This document shows positions 36,900 through 45,678 of a stretch of 64,000 bases of DNA, piece by piece. The stretch lies in assembly GCA_027492275.1 (NCBI GenBank), contig JAPUFC010000071.1, forward strand, positions 62,001-126,000, written 5' to 3'. A model generated the notes under the pieces. The model saw only the letters and a program-made list of their open reading frames with translations, was not told where the DNA came from and did no database searches. Each line of letters starts with the position of its first letter. Positions within the stretch are counted from its first letter, which is position 1. The position numbers were made by a program, and so were the translations under genes. This DNA comes from Mesorhizobium sp. GTDB taxonomy: Bacteria; Pseudomonadota; Alphaproteobacteria; Rhizobiales; Rhizobiaceae.

Positions 36900-37881
36900 A
36901 GATCGGCCCGCCCGGATGATCGCCGTGAGCGCCGCCATATCGGTATCCGTTGGCGGCCCATCCCGTTCTGGCGGCATAGGTGTCCCTGTAGGACCCGCTG
37001 CGGATATCCTCGACGACGTCGACATGCTTCGGCGACCAGCCCAGTTCCGAACGCGTGCGCGGCGATCGGGATCTGCTGTTGACGGCGAGGGCCATGTCCA
37101 CCCAGGCCGACGGCCAGATCTGGCAGGCCTCCTCATAGGTCACGCTGCCGGCCCGGCAGCCGACCACCTGCGCCACCGCTTCCGCCAGGCTGCGGAAATT
37201 CGCCTCCCCGGCGACGGCATGATAGACGGCGCCGGGCACGCCCTTTTCGGACGCCAGCGCGAAGACCTCGGCCAGATCGTCCACATGGACGTTGGAATAG
37301 AGGTTCAGCCCATGGCCGATATAGCAGGCCTTTCCCGTCCGCATCGCCGAATCGAAGATACGCGGGATCTGGAGGCTGGCGCCATGGCCCCATATCAGGC
37401 CCGGGCGCACCACGATTGCACGCAGGCCACGGTCGGCGGCGCGGCGCACCATCTCTTCCGTCCGCAGCCGCACGGCGCTGGTCGGCGTGGGCGTGAACGG
37501 GAACGGGTCGTCCTCCGCGAAGACGTTCTCGTCCCAGGTTCCCGCCTTGTTGGGGATGGCCAGGACGCCCGTTCCGGACGTGTATAGGAAGGTGCGGCCG
37601 CTTCCCTCCAGGCTTTCGAGCATGCGGGCGATCATGCCCTGCTCATGCGTCCAGGGCAGCGCCGCCGAGAAGACGACGATGTCCTGCCCCTGCATGGCGG
37701 CCACGATCCGATCGACATCGGCATAGTCGATGGCGAGCGGGCGCATGCCGGCATCGCGGAGACGATCCTGTCCGCCGCCTTCGGCCCGTGTCACGCCGGA
37801 TACCGCGCAGCCGCGCCGCAGGAGCGCCCTGCCGACGGCGGACCCGACATATCCCGTCGCGCCGAATATGACTGCCTTCAT
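36898..37881 (-). CDS. NAD-dependent epimerase/dehydratase family protein (extended SDR)
   Basis: 327 residues with a Rossmann nucleotide-binding motif GATGYVG (7-13) at the very N-terminus, which fixes the ATG at 37881. TSGTGVLAIPNKAG and RPGLIWGHGASLQI follow the extended-SDR pattern, but the catalytic YxxxK of epimerases is not obvious, which puts it nearer atypical SDRs (NAD(P)-binding sensors or reductases). The stop is inside the intergenic repeat. A candidate TetR operator is 42 bp upstream, in the region shared with the TetR gene. Confidence 0.82.
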   Translation of the reverse strand: MKAVIFGATGYVGSAVGRALLRRGCAVSGVTRAEGGGQDRLRDAGMRPLAIDYADVDRIVAAMQGQDIVVFSAALPWTHEQGMIARMLESLEGSGRTFLYTSGTGVLAIPNKAGTWDENVFAEDDPFPFTPTPTSAVRLRTEEMVRRAADRGLRAIVVRPGLIWGHGASLQIPRIFDSAMRTGKACYIGHGLNLYSNVHVDDLAEVFALASEKGVPGAVYHAVAGEANFRSLAEAVAQVVGCRAGSVTYEEACQIWPSAWVDMALAVNSRSRSPRTRSELGWSPKHVDVVEDIRSGSYRDTYAARTGWAANGYRYGGAHGDHPGGPI

Positions 37882-37922
37882 GTCGAGAACCCGTGCTGCG
37901 GCCCTCCCGGCGCGACCGGTAG

Positions 37923-37938
37923 CCGAACGTCCGGTTGG
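37923..37938. promoter_or_regulatory. TetR-type operator candidate C (CCGAACGTCCGGTTGG)
   Basis: A 16-bp palindrome matching the shared CCRACCGNNCGGTYGG pattern at 13 of 14 positions, between the divergent epimerase-like and TetR genes. Position next to the regulator is typical of autoregulation. Confidence 0.68.
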
Positions 37939-38160
37939 TCGGTTTTCTTCCATCTTTCAGGATTTCTGTCAATGTCGGCCGCAGGCGGCTCAGCCGGAAG
38001 CGGAAAGAACGCCGCACCGATCCATGCGAAAGGGCCCGCAAACATCCGGCCATGCCGACATCGCGTGGCAGACCTTCTGGACGGTCGGGCAGCGAGATAG
38101 TAGAGTGTCGCGGAATGTCGGCGACCGCGTGTTCGCGAATCGCATTCGATAGGAGACTGG

Positions 38161-38814
38161 ATGGCCACCGAGGTCAATGCGGAACGCTGGGACAAGATAC
38201 TGGATGCCGCCCTACAGGTTTTTGCCACGCGCGGCTACGAGCGTTCGTCCGTCAACGACATCGCCGAGGCCGCCGGCCTCAAGAAGCCCTCGCTCTACCA
38301 CTACGTGCAGTCCAAGGAAGATTTGCTCGAGGCGATCATCGTCCGCTCGCACAAACGGCTGACCGCCTTCCTCGACCGGATTCCCCCCGAGGACTCGGCC
38401 ATCGAGATGGTGCGCGCCATCATCTACACCCACGTCCTCTTCAACATCAATTACGGCACCGAGGCGTCGGTCTTCCAGTCCGACTTCCGCATGCTCAGCC
38501 CGGAGCGGCAGGCGCCGATCCGGGAAAGCCTCAGCGAATACGACCGGTCGCTGCAGGCCTTGATCGAGGAAGCCCAGCGCCGCAAGGAGATCGGCGCGGA
38601 GGTGGACGCGAAGCTCGCGGTGCTTTGGCTGATGGGCAGCGCCAACCATCTGGTGCGCTGGTATCGTCCGAAGCCCGGCTCCAACCCCGAAGCCGTCGCG
38701 GCGCAGTTCGCCGACCTCAGCGCCTCCGCCCTGCTCGGCATGGGCTTCGAGAAGGACCGGAATGCCGCGCCCTCACCGTTGAAGGACCGCGACCGGACGG
38801 CGCGGTCGGCCTGA
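38161..38814 (+). CDS. TetR family transcriptional regulator
   Basis: 217-residue TetR-family protein. The N-terminal DNA-binding domain is clear (ILDAALQVFATRGYERSSVNDIAEAAGLKKPSLYHYVQSKEDLLEAI, about residues 13-58), followed by a helical ligand domain. Such regulators in fatty-acid and steroid pathways often sense acyl-CoAs. It is the only TetR-type gene in the window and lies among five matching palindromes upstream of CoA-pathway operons, so it probably represses them and itself. It ends 3 bp from the end of the converging SDR gene. Confidence 0.93.
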   Translation: MATEVNAERWDKILDAALQVFATRGYERSSVNDIAEAAGLKKPSLYHYVQSKEDLLEAIIVRSHKRLTAFLDRIPPEDSAIEMVRAIIYTHVLFNINYGTEASVFQSDFRMLSPERQAPIRESLSEYDRSLQALIEEAQRRKEIGAEVDAKLAVLWLMGSANHLVRWYRPKPGSNPEAVAAQFADLSASALLGMGFEKDRNAAPSPLKDRDRTARSA

Positions 38815-38817
38815 CGC

Positions 38818-39576
38818 TCACAGCGAGATCGGCGGCGTCGTCAGCGCCCCGCCGTCGACCACCAGCGTATGGCCCGTGATCCACGCCGCCGCGTCGCTCG
38901 CCAGGAAGGCCACCGCATCGGCGATGTCCTCCGGCAAGCCCAGCCTGCGCAGCGGCAGCTTTTCCGCCCACGCATCGCCGCTCTCTTCCCACAGCGCGCG
39001 GGCAAGATCCGTCCGCACGAGTCCCGGGGCGACCGCGTTGACCCGCACCTTGGGGGCGAGTTCGTAGGCCATCTGGCGGGTGAGATGCAGCAGCGCGGCC
39101 TTGGTCGTGTTGTACCACCCGATCGCGGGCTCCACGGACATGCCGCCGATGGAGGAAACGTTGACGATCGCGCCGCCCCGCTGCGACATCCCGGCCTCGC
39201 AAGCCTTCTGCGCCCAAAGCAGCGGCGCGATCTGGTTGACCGCCACCGTCTTGACCGCGCGCGCCATGTCGAGGCCCGCCAGATCGCCGTAATAGGGATT
39301 CGTCGCGGCGTTGTTGACCAGGATGTCGACATGGCCGAACCGCGCCACGCAGGCGTCGACGCACTTCGCGATGTCGACCGGTTCGCCGGCGTTTCCGGCA
39401 AACCATGCAATGTCGAGGCCAGACAGCGATTCGGCCGCGGCGCGGAGATTTGCCTCGCGGCGGGAGGTGATCATCACCTTCGCCCCGCCCCGCGCCAGTC
39501 GATGCGCGGTCGCCAGGCCGATGCCCTTGGAGCCGCCCGTCACGATGGCGACGCGGCCTTGGAACTCACCACTCAT
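38818..39576 (-). CDS. Short-chain dehydrogenase/reductase (SDR family)
   Basis: 252-residue classical SDR. TGGSKGIG (13-20) binds the cofactor, NNAA at 88-91 is present, catalytic Ser is in NVSSIGG (139-145) and the Tyr/Lys pair is Y155/K159. It probably oxidises a hydroxyacyl-CoA or reduces a ketone of the pathway. A candidate TetR operator lies 39 bp upstream (39615-39630). Confidence 0.92.
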   Translation of the reverse strand: MSGEFQGRVAIVTGGSKGIGLATAHRLARGGAKVMITSRREANLRAAAESLSGLDIAWFAGNAGEPVDIAKCVDACVARFGHVDILVNNAATNPYYGDLAGLDMARAVKTVAVNQIAPLLWAQKACEAGMSQRGGAIVNVSSIGGMSVEPAIGWYNTTKAALLHLTRQMAYELAPKVRVNAVAPGLVRTDLARALWEESGDAWAEKLPLRRLGLPEDIADAVAFLASDAAAWITGHTLVVDGGALTTPPISL

Positions 39577-39614
39577 GCTCGTCCTGCCGGGCTGCGTTCA
39601 ATGTCAGCACTTGA

Positions 39615-39630
39615 CCAAACGGTCGGTCGC
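39615..39630. promoter_or_regulatory. TetR-type operator candidate D (CCAAACGGTCGGTCGC)
   Basis: 16-bp site matching the shared pattern at 12 of 14 positions, between the SDR gene (starts 39576) and the end of the enoyl-CoA hydratase gene (39658). Confidence 0.55.
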
Positions 39631-39657
39631 CGGAAGCCGTAGGCGTCCGACATCGTC

Positions 39658-40428
39658 TCAGCGCCCGGTATATCTGGGCGGCCGCTTCTCGAAGAAGGCC
39701 GCAACGGCCTCCTTGGCATCGTCGTAGCCCGACAGCTCGGCGGTGAGGCCTTGCTCGAACTGGTAGCCGGACCGCAGATCCATGTATTCGATCTGGTTGA
39801 GGCTGCGCTTGGCGATGCGGATCGCCACCGGGCTGTGACGGGCAACCCGCCCGGCCAGGGCGTGCGCCTCCTCCAGCAGCCTGTCGTCGGGCACGACGCT
39901 GACGATACCGCCATAGGGCGCGAGTTCCGAGGCGGTGAGCATGTCGGCGGTGAGATGCATGCGCCGCACGACGCCCTGCGGCACGAGGCGCGACAGATGC
40001 TTGGCGCCGCCCATCGCGCCGACCTGGATCTCCGGCAGGCTGAACCTGGCGCTTTCGGCCGCGATCACCATGTCGCAAGAGCCGGCAAGCGCCACCCCCG
40101 TGCCGACGGCCACACCGCGGACCGCCGCGATGACGGGCAGCGCGCAATCATAGATCGCCGTGAACGCCTCCCGCACCTGCAGCATCCGCACCGGCGTGTT
40201 GTCGGGCGTCATGGTCGCGAACTCGTTGAGGTCGTTGCCGCCGCAGAAATGCCTGCCCTCGCCGGTCAGGATGACGACGCGCGCCTCGGGTTCGATATCG
40301 CGGATGGTCGAGAATGCGCGCTTGATCTCCGCGTACATCGGCAGATCGACGGCGTTCACGGGCGGCCGCCGCATGGTCACGGTCGCGACATGGGAGCGAA
40401 GACTGACGGACAGGTTCTCGAAGCTCAT
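39658..40428 (-). CDS. Enoyl-CoA hydratase (crotonase family)
   Basis: 256-residue crotonase. The first oxyanion segment is GRHFCGGNDLNEFA and the second is VRGVAVGTGVALAGSCDMVIAAESARFSLPE, followed by MGGAKHLSRLV. The C-terminus KEAVAAFFEKRPPRYTGR is typical. The start ATG at 40428 is 17 bp from a candidate TetR operator (40446-40461), so repression would block initiation here. It probably hydrates an enoyl-CoA of the same pathway, on the S side as opposed to the MaoC R-type. Confidence 0.92.
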   Translation of the reverse strand: MSFENLSVSLRSHVATVTMRRPPVNAVDLPMYAEIKRAFSTIRDIEPEARVVILTGEGRHFCGGNDLNEFATMTPDNTPVRMLQVREAFTAIYDCALPVIAAVRGVAVGTGVALAGSCDMVIAAESARFSLPEIQVGAMGGAKHLSRLVPQGVVRRMHLTADMLTASELAPYGGIVSVVPDDRLLEEAHALAGRVARHSPVAIRIAKRSLNQIEYMDLRSGYQFEQGLTAELSGYDDAKEAVAAFFEKRPPRYTGR

Positions 40429-40445
40429 GCCCGCGTCGATACCAT

Positions 40446-40461
40446 CCGACTGGACGGTTGG
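40446..40461. promoter_or_regulatory. TetR-type operator candidate E (CCGACTGGACGGTTGG)
   Basis: Identical to candidate A (29556-29571) within 26 identical bases, 17 bp upstream of the enoyl-CoA hydratase start. Confidence 0.7.
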
Positions 40462-40567
40462 CAAGCTTCCGCGCGCGTCGAATGAACGGCCCGAACGGCC
40501 TGCGTTGACCACGCAACAGTCCGGGTCGCCATCGGCGATCGCGGCGCTGTCGCCGGGCGGGTTTCGA

Positions 40568-40861
40568 CTAGCCGCAGGACGCCCGCGTGATCTTCCCCGT
40601 GCGAGGATCGGTTTCGATCGTCACCCGCTCCTGGCGGTAGTCCAGCGTCACGCCCTGGCCGGGAGCGATCTGGCGAACCAAAGTCGCGCCCGTCAGTTGC
40701 ATCGCCTGCTGGTCGGTAAGGCGGTTCATGCCCACCAAGCGCTCGGCCGCCTGCGGCCGGCATATGCCTGGCGTCGAGGCGCTTCCCGCGTCGGTCTGGC
40801 AAGCGGCGACCGCCGAGGCGGTCAGCGCCAGCGCGGCCGCGGACATCAGCTTCATTTTCAT
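40568..40861 (-). CDS. I78-family peptidase inhibitor-like lipoprotein
   Basis: 97 residues. The signal peptide MKMKLMSAAALALTASAVAAC has a lipobox-like VAAC ending at Cys21, so it is probably anchored to a membrane. The C-terminal ITRASCG and the DYRQERVTIETDPRTGKI strand are typical of the Inhibitor_I78 family of subtilisin-type protease inhibitors. The start at 40861 has AAGGAG ahead of it. It is a stand-alone gene between two catabolic regions. Confidence 0.78.
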   Translation of the reverse strand: MKMKLMSAAALALTASAVAACQTDAGSASTPGICRPQAAERLVGMNRLTDQQAMQLTGATLVRQIAPGQGVTLDYRQERVTIETDPRTGKITRASCG

Positions 40862-40952
40862 CCCGGTTCTCCTTCCTGCCTGCACCACCATAGCATGAAG
40901 ACGACCGTTTTGATGTTTCGCGATGCGGCGCAAAAGCCGCGGTCCGCGCGGC

Positions 40953-41984
40953 CTAGGCGGCCGGGACGCTTTCCGCGGTTTCCCATCGCAACTGTTGCCG
41001 CATCCAGGCGCATCCGTTGTGGAAGTTCGTCACGGCGCTGCCCGGCGGCACGAGCCGATCGACCGCGTCCGCGAGATCCGCCGGGAAATCCATGTCCATG
41101 ACCGGAAGCATGTCCTCAAGCTGCTCAAGGGTACGCGGCCCGAAGATCGGCGCGGTGACGCCGGGACGGTCCTTGACCCAGCTCATCGCCAAATGGCTGG
41201 CCTTCATGCCGGCCTGCCGCGCGAGGCGGTCGACCTCCCTTCCGACGGCGATGCCGGGCTCGTTGACGCGATCGGCGTAAATCTTGCCCCGCACGATCGC
41301 GCGCGAATCGCTCGGCAGCGCCTGGGTGCTCGTGTAGCGTCCCGCCAGCACGCCCTGCGCCAGGGGCGCATAGGGAATAAGGCCGAGACCGTGCTCCAGG
41401 CACATGGGCACGAGCTCGTTCTCGATGCGGCGATCCAGCAGGTTGTAGGGCGGCTGCTCGGCGACGAACCGCGCCCAGCCGCGCATCCGGGAGATGCCGA
41501 GGGCTTCCATGACCTTCCAGGCCGGGTGGGTGCTTGCGCCGACATAGCGGACCTTTCCCTGCCGGACGAGGTCGTTCAGCGCGGACAGCGTCTCTTCCGG
41601 ATCGACCTCGAAGTCCGGGCGATGGAGCTGATACAGATCAATGTGGTCGACCTTCAGCCGTTTCAGGCTGCGCTCGCATTCGCGCAGGATGTGGTGGCGC
41701 GAGCCGCCGCGATCGTTTGGCCCCTGACCGACGGGATAGAATACCTTCGTGGCGACGATCACCTGATCGCGATCGGCATGGTCGCGGAGCGCGCTGCCAA
41801 GAATTTCCTCACTCTGTCCGCCATTGTAGCCATTCGCGGCATCGAAGAAATTGATGCCCGCCTCCACCGCCCTACGGATGATGCGCCGCGAATCCTCGGC
41901 GTTCGTCGGGCCGCCGAAATTGAAGGTTCCGAGCGCAAGCGGCGACACCATCAGCCCCGTGCGCCCCAGTGAGCGATACCGCAT
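40953..41984 (-). CDS. Aldo/keto reductase
   Basis: 343-residue NADPH-dependent oxidoreductase of the AKR barrel. The catalytic tetrad is D48, Y53, K80 and H121 (INFFDAANGYNG, VATK, YQLHRPD). WVKDRPGVTAPIFGPRTLEQLEDML near the C-terminus is the cofactor phosphate-binding region. It is last in the minus-strand run tctC, SDR, hydratase, metallo-hydrolase, decarboxylase-like, this gene, so it probably reduces or oxidises an intermediate of that pathway. Confidence 0.9.
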   Translation of the reverse strand: MRYRSLGRTGLMVSPLALGTFNFGGPTNAEDSRRIIRRAVEAGINFFDAANGYNGGQSEEILGSALRDHADRDQVIVATKVFYPVGQGPNDRGGSRHHILRECERSLKRLKVDHIDLYQLHRPDFEVDPEETLSALNDLVRQGKVRYVGASTHPAWKVMEALGISRMRGWARFVAEQPPYNLLDRRIENELVPMCLEHGLGLIPYAPLAQGVLAGRYTSTQALPSDSRAIVRGKIYADRVNEPGIAVGREVDRLARQAGMKASHLAMSWVKDRPGVTAPIFGPRTLEQLEDMLPVMDMDFPADLADAVDRLVPPGSAVTNFHNGCAWMRQQLRWETAESVPAA

Positions 41985-42023
41985 CGACGATCCTTTCGTT
42001 CAATCTGCCGGTCCGGCGGCCGC

Positions 42024-42890
42024 CTAGACCGGCAATGTGGTCATCGCGGCGAGATCGCCGATGCCGCGCGCCTTGACGACGGACGCGCCGCAGAACCCGG
42101 TTATCGGCAGCCGCGCCAGGGTGGAGACGTAGGTGTATTGCGTCGGCATGTCTTCCCATCTTGCCGGATGGAAAGCGAATTCGCCAACACCGACGTGATG
42201 CTCCAGGGTGACGGACATGTCGGCTTCGGGCGGCGTGGATATCGCGATTTCGGCAAGCGCCGGCTTCGTCCAGTCGCCGATGGAGGCATGATGCCGATGG
42301 CAGATGAGCGGCTTTGCGCCGCCGCCGGCATAGGTTGGGGTGTCCGGGCTGAGCGCGGTCGCCGTCAGCTTGCTGGCGCGCAGCTCGAAGAAGCGAAAGC
42401 CTTCCCAGTCGGCGGTCGCCGTCACCTCGTCGTCGACAAATCGTGCATCGGGGATGTTGGCAAACAGCTTGGGCGACGCCAGTTCCTCGCGGCCGGTCAG
42501 GATGGGGTCCGGGTGGTTCTCCCACAGGACCAGCGCGAGGTTGCCGACGACGGGGCCCCGCTTCGCTTCGACCTCCACTTCCGTGGTCACGCGGATGATG
42601 TTGTAGCCGCGACCCGCGAGCCATCCCAGATTGGTGAGCATCGTCACGCCGACGAGAAGCCGCGGGTTTTTGGTGACCTTGAACCCCGGGGGGAGAAGCG
42701 CATTCATAGAGGTCTCGTCGACGGTGGCGGTGACGTTCACCGACACGCTGTCGCCGACATATTTCAGATGTTTCCTGCTCTTGGGCATGTTGCGCGGACC
42801 GGACGAGCGGCCGAGCATGACGGGCATGCGATAGACCGGGTCAAGCTCCTCCTCGAACGGATCGACGACAGGTTCCGGAACGCGCATCAC
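42024..42890 (-). CDS. Acetoacetate decarboxylase-like protein
   Basis: 288 residues. The segment TGREELASPKLFANIP (132-147) resembles the Schiff-base site of acetoacetate decarboxylase, with E135/E136 and K141 in the positions of the catalytic Glu and Lys. GYNIIRVTTEVEVEAKRGP and the C-terminal strands fit the ADC fold. Members of this group include decarboxylases and aldolase-like hydratase/dehydratase enzymes using the lysine, so the reaction is open. It lies between the metallo-hydrolase and the aldo/keto reductase. Confidence 0.75.
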   Translation of the reverse strand: MMRVPEPVVDPFEEELDPVYRMPVMLGRSSGPRNMPKSRKHLKYVGDSVSVNVTATVDETSMNALLPPGFKVTKNPRLLVGVTMLTNLGWLAGRGYNIIRVTTEVEVEAKRGPVVGNLALVLWENHPDPILTGREELASPKLFANIPDARFVDDEVTATADWEGFRFFELRASKLTATALSPDTPTYAGGGAKPLICHRHHASIGDWTKPALAEIAISTPPEADMSVTLEHHVGVGEFAFHPARWEDMPTQYTYVSTLARLPITGFCGASVVKARGIGDLAAMTTLPV

Positions 42891-42936
42891 GGTCTACTCC
42901 AGCGGTTGGCGAGCTTTCTCAGGCCGAAACCCGTCG

Positions 42937-43773
42937 TCACGACGGAACGCGAACGTAGTGGTCGCCCTGCCTGCCAAGCGTCGCGAAGCCGTCCATATGG
43001 CCGCCGCAGACATGCCACCCACGGCCGTGGACGGTCTCGAACACCCGATGTCTGGTGGCCGCTGCCTGCGTTGACGAGAAGTCGAACGGCACGCCGACAT
43101 CCGGGTCCGCGAATTGCAGGTCCTGGAAATGGACGGCGTCTCCGAGCGACAGAAGCGCCTCTTCTCCCGCCCGCAGCAGAACCCCGCAATGACCCGGCGT
43201 ATGGCCAGGCAGGGAGACCATCTCGAACGGTCCGAACAGCGGCCCCGGATTGGCCGGGATGACCCGCGCGCCATAGATGCCCAGCAGCCGCCCGGCGATG
43301 TCGAAGCCGTCGCGCCTGCGCTCGGGCGCGGCCGCCCGCGCCGACGGGTCGGTGAAGAACGCCAGCTCCTCGCTCCCCACCCAGATATCCGCATTCGGGA
43401 AGTAGCGACGCTCCCCGTCGAACAGGCCGCAGGCATGATCCACGTGAATGTGGGTCAGCACTATGTTGGAAATGTCGTCCGGCGCGATCCCCATGCCGTT
43501 CAGCAGCAGGCGGGCGCGGCCGAAAGCCTCGCCCCAGTCGAGTCCTGTCCCGGCATCGATGAGCGTGCGGCCGAAATCGTTCTTCACCAGAAAGCAGTTG
43601 ACCGGCGCATGCAGGGCCGGCGTGGTGACCGCCTCCAGCGTGCGCGCCAGAGCAGCATCGCCCCTTGTGTTGACGACGTTGTCGCGGCGGGTTTCCCAGA
43701 CGCCATCCTCCAGGATGTAGACCTCGCTCCGGCCGAACCTTTTTTGTGAAGGGCTGCGATCATCCATGGGCAT
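42937..43773 (-). CDS. Metallo-beta-lactamase-fold hydrolase, paralogue 1
   Basis: 278 residues with the metal-binding motif H108-I-H110-V-D112-H113 (THIHVDHACG), a second histidine in GHTPGHCGVLL and an Asp in SLGDAVHFQ. The pattern GHTPGH with DAGTGLDWG is close to lactonase-type MBL enzymes, so a lactone is one plausible substrate. A later ATG (43767) is possible. Its paralogue at 51308-52141 is across the cluster, as is the case for the neighbouring hydratase. Confidence 0.87.
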   Translation of the reverse strand: MPMDDRSPSQKRFGRSEVYILEDGVWETRRDNVVNTRGDAALARTLEAVTTPALHAPVNCFLVKNDFGRTLIDAGTGLDWGEAFGRARLLLNGMGIAPDDISNIVLTHIHVDHACGLFDGERRYFPNADIWVGSEELAFFTDPSARAAAPERRRDGFDIAGRLLGIYGARVIPANPGPLFGPFEMVSLPGHTPGHCGVLLRAGEEALLSLGDAVHFQDLQFADPDVGVPFDFSSTQAAATRHRVFETVHGRGWHVCGGHMDGFATLGRQGDHYVRVPS

Positions 43774-43848
43774 GTCTTTCTTGCGTTCTCAGAACGGCGG
43801 GTTTGCGCGGCATGGCGCACGCGCCCACGACGCCGATAGTCGATCGCC

Positions 43849-44655
43849 TCAGGCCCCGAACGAAGCGCGTATGGACCCCAGCGGGCCGAACTTTCCGGTG
43901 ATTACGGTGCCGGCGGCGACATCGAAGAAGCTGGTTTCGGAGGAGGTGGCGAGATACTGTCCGGCGGTCAGTCCTCCCCGCAGCCGCAGGAAATTCATCC
44001 CGGCGAAGGTGGCGAGAAAGGAATCGAGGATGGGATGCCCTCCGACCGACGCTCCTACAACCCTGTCGTCTTCGAACATGCTGACCGGGAGAGCTGAAAA
44101 GTCGATGTCCTTCCAGCCTTCGCAGGCCTCGCCGACCACGTAGCAGTCGTTCGAATTGTGATCCGCGAATATTTCCATCTTGTAGTCGCGCCCGATGCCG
44201 CCCTTATGGCGGCTGGCCAGCGGTTCGGCCAGGTAGCTCGAGCGCAGGACCTCGAACGACGGCGCGGCCACCAGGGCGGCACGGGCTTCATCGTAGCTGT
44301 AGGGCTTCGCCCTGTAGGGAAGGTCGACCAGCGCCCTGAACACGATTTCCGGCTCGATGCGCCTGAGGGGCGTGCCGCTGTCCAGCACCGCGTCGCTCTC
44401 GACAATGTCGTAGATCGGCGAAACGAGGGGCCGCTGCATGGGCTTGTAGGGAAAGTACAACTTCCAGCCCTTGACCGGGTGCGAAAGCCGCCGGTGCACC
44501 TCGTCGACGATATTCTGGGCATCGATGAGATTCGCCGGACGGCACTCGGACGGCAATTCGCCGAGCGCCTTGCGATGAAGCCGGGCGTCGATCAGGAGGT
44601 CGGCGGCATTGTCGACCTGAGACGCTGAAAGATGAGGGACCTGCGGAGAGAACAT
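43849..44655 (-). CDS. 2-keto-4-pentenoate hydratase-like protein (FAH superfamily), paralogue 1
   Basis: 268 residues in the 2-oxopent-4-enoate hydratase/4-oxalocrotonate decarboxylase family. Key regions are KLYFPYKPMQRPLVSPIYD, PLRRIEPEIVFRALVDL (E100 and E102 region as metal ligands) and SSETSFFDVAAGTVITGKFGPLGSIRASF at the end. It should be Mg2+ dependent. The start at 44655 has CGGAGCC seven bases upstream. A related protein is encoded at 49281-50090. Confidence 0.82.
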   Translation of the reverse strand: MFSPQVPHLSASQVDNAADLLIDARLHRKALGELPSECRPANLIDAQNIVDEVHRRLSHPVKGWKLYFPYKPMQRPLVSPIYDIVESDAVLDSGTPLRRIEPEIVFRALVDLPYRAKPYSYDEARAALVAAPSFEVLRSSYLAEPLASRHKGGIGRDYKMEIFADHNSNDCYVVGEACEGWKDIDFSALPVSMFEDDRVVGASVGGHPILDSFLATFAGMNFLRLRGGLTAGQYLATSSETSFFDVAAGTVITGKFGPLGSIRASFGA

Positions 44656-44671
44656 CGTTGGCTCCGATCGT

Positions 44672-45487
44672 TCAGGCGGAAGCCGACAGTGCCGGATCAC
44701 GCCTTGCCGGAGGATCCCAGTCGCCCTCCTTTTGCGTCGCGTAGATCAGGGTGTTGGCGAAGGCGGCATCCACCTGCAGGTCGACGCCGGAAACATAGCG
44801 GGCGTCGCGGCTGATCAGGAAGGCCGCGACGTCGGCCAGTTCCTCGGGTGCCGCGAGCCGCCCGAGGGGAACGTGCGATTCCTTGCGCTGCCTCATCTCC
44901 GGGTTGGAGAAGAGCTGCACGCTCGCGGCGGTTTCCACCCATGACGGGGAGATGCTGTTGACGCGCACGCCCTTCCTGCCCAGTTCCACGCTCAGTTGCT
45001 TCATCAGCATGACAAGCGCGGCCTTGGTGACGCTGTAGGGGCCCAGCGGCGATGGATGCGATCCGCACATCGAGGTCGTCATCACGACCGATCCCCGCGA
45101 CTGCTCGAGAAGACCGGCGACCGCCTGCACGAGAAACAAGGGCGCGCGCACATTGACGGCGAAAAGCTTGTCCCAGTCTTCGATTCCGGCATCGATGACC
45201 TGGCCACGGCCGGAAATTCCGACATTGCTGAACAGCGCATCCAGCCCGCCGAACTCCTTTCTCGCCGTTTGCGCGAGCTCATGCGGGGCTTGCGCCATGC
45301 TGATGTCGCCAGCGACCGCGATGGCCCGACAGCCGTCCACGCCGTCGAGTTGACGGGCGACGGCATCCAGGGCGGGGGCATTCAGATCGGACAGGATCAG
45401 TTTCGCCTGGGGGCCATACACGGCCGCGAGCTTCCTGCTGATCGCGGCGCCGATCCCGGACGCAGCACCAGTGACTATGACCCGCAT
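44672..45487 (-). CDS. Short-chain dehydrogenase/reductase (SDR family)
   Basis: 271-residue classical SDR: TGAASGIG cofactor loop at 6-13, SNVGISGRG at the NNAG position (N replaced by S-N), TTSMCGS with the catalytic serine and YSVTK with the Tyr/Lys pair. The start at 45487 follows AGGAAAG. It follows tctC by 191 bp and is followed by the hydratase after 16 bp. Confidence 0.9.
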   Translation of the reverse strand: MRVIVTGAASGIGAAISRKLAAVYGPQAKLILSDLNAPALDAVARQLDGVDGCRAIAVAGDISMAQAPHELAQTARKEFGGLDALFSNVGISGRGQVIDAGIEDWDKLFAVNVRAPLFLVQAVAGLLEQSRGSVVMTTSMCGSHPSPLGPYSVTKAALVMLMKQLSVELGRKGVRVNSISPSWVETAASVQLFSNPEMRQRKESHVPLGRLAAPEELADVAAFLISRDARYVSGVDLQVDAAFANTLIYATQKEGDWDPPARRDPALSASA

Positions 45488-45678
45488 TTCGTCTTTCCTC
45501 ATCAATGGAAGCAGGGATTGCGCGTCTTGATCGCAATCCGGTCGCGTGTACCGGCGGGTCGAACAGCGTTGGTCTGGCTCTCCACGATGCCGCCCTGCAA
45601 CCGCGATCGCCGGCGGAGGCGATGCTTGTGCCGGCGAGCCGGGTCCTGCCGCGCATGGCGGCAAGACCCGGCGGAGGC

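Noticed and set aside
42894-42909. Sixth TetR-type site upstream of the ADC-like gene (CGGTTGG half)
   Set aside because: Only one half matches; the other half fits at 3 of 7 positions.
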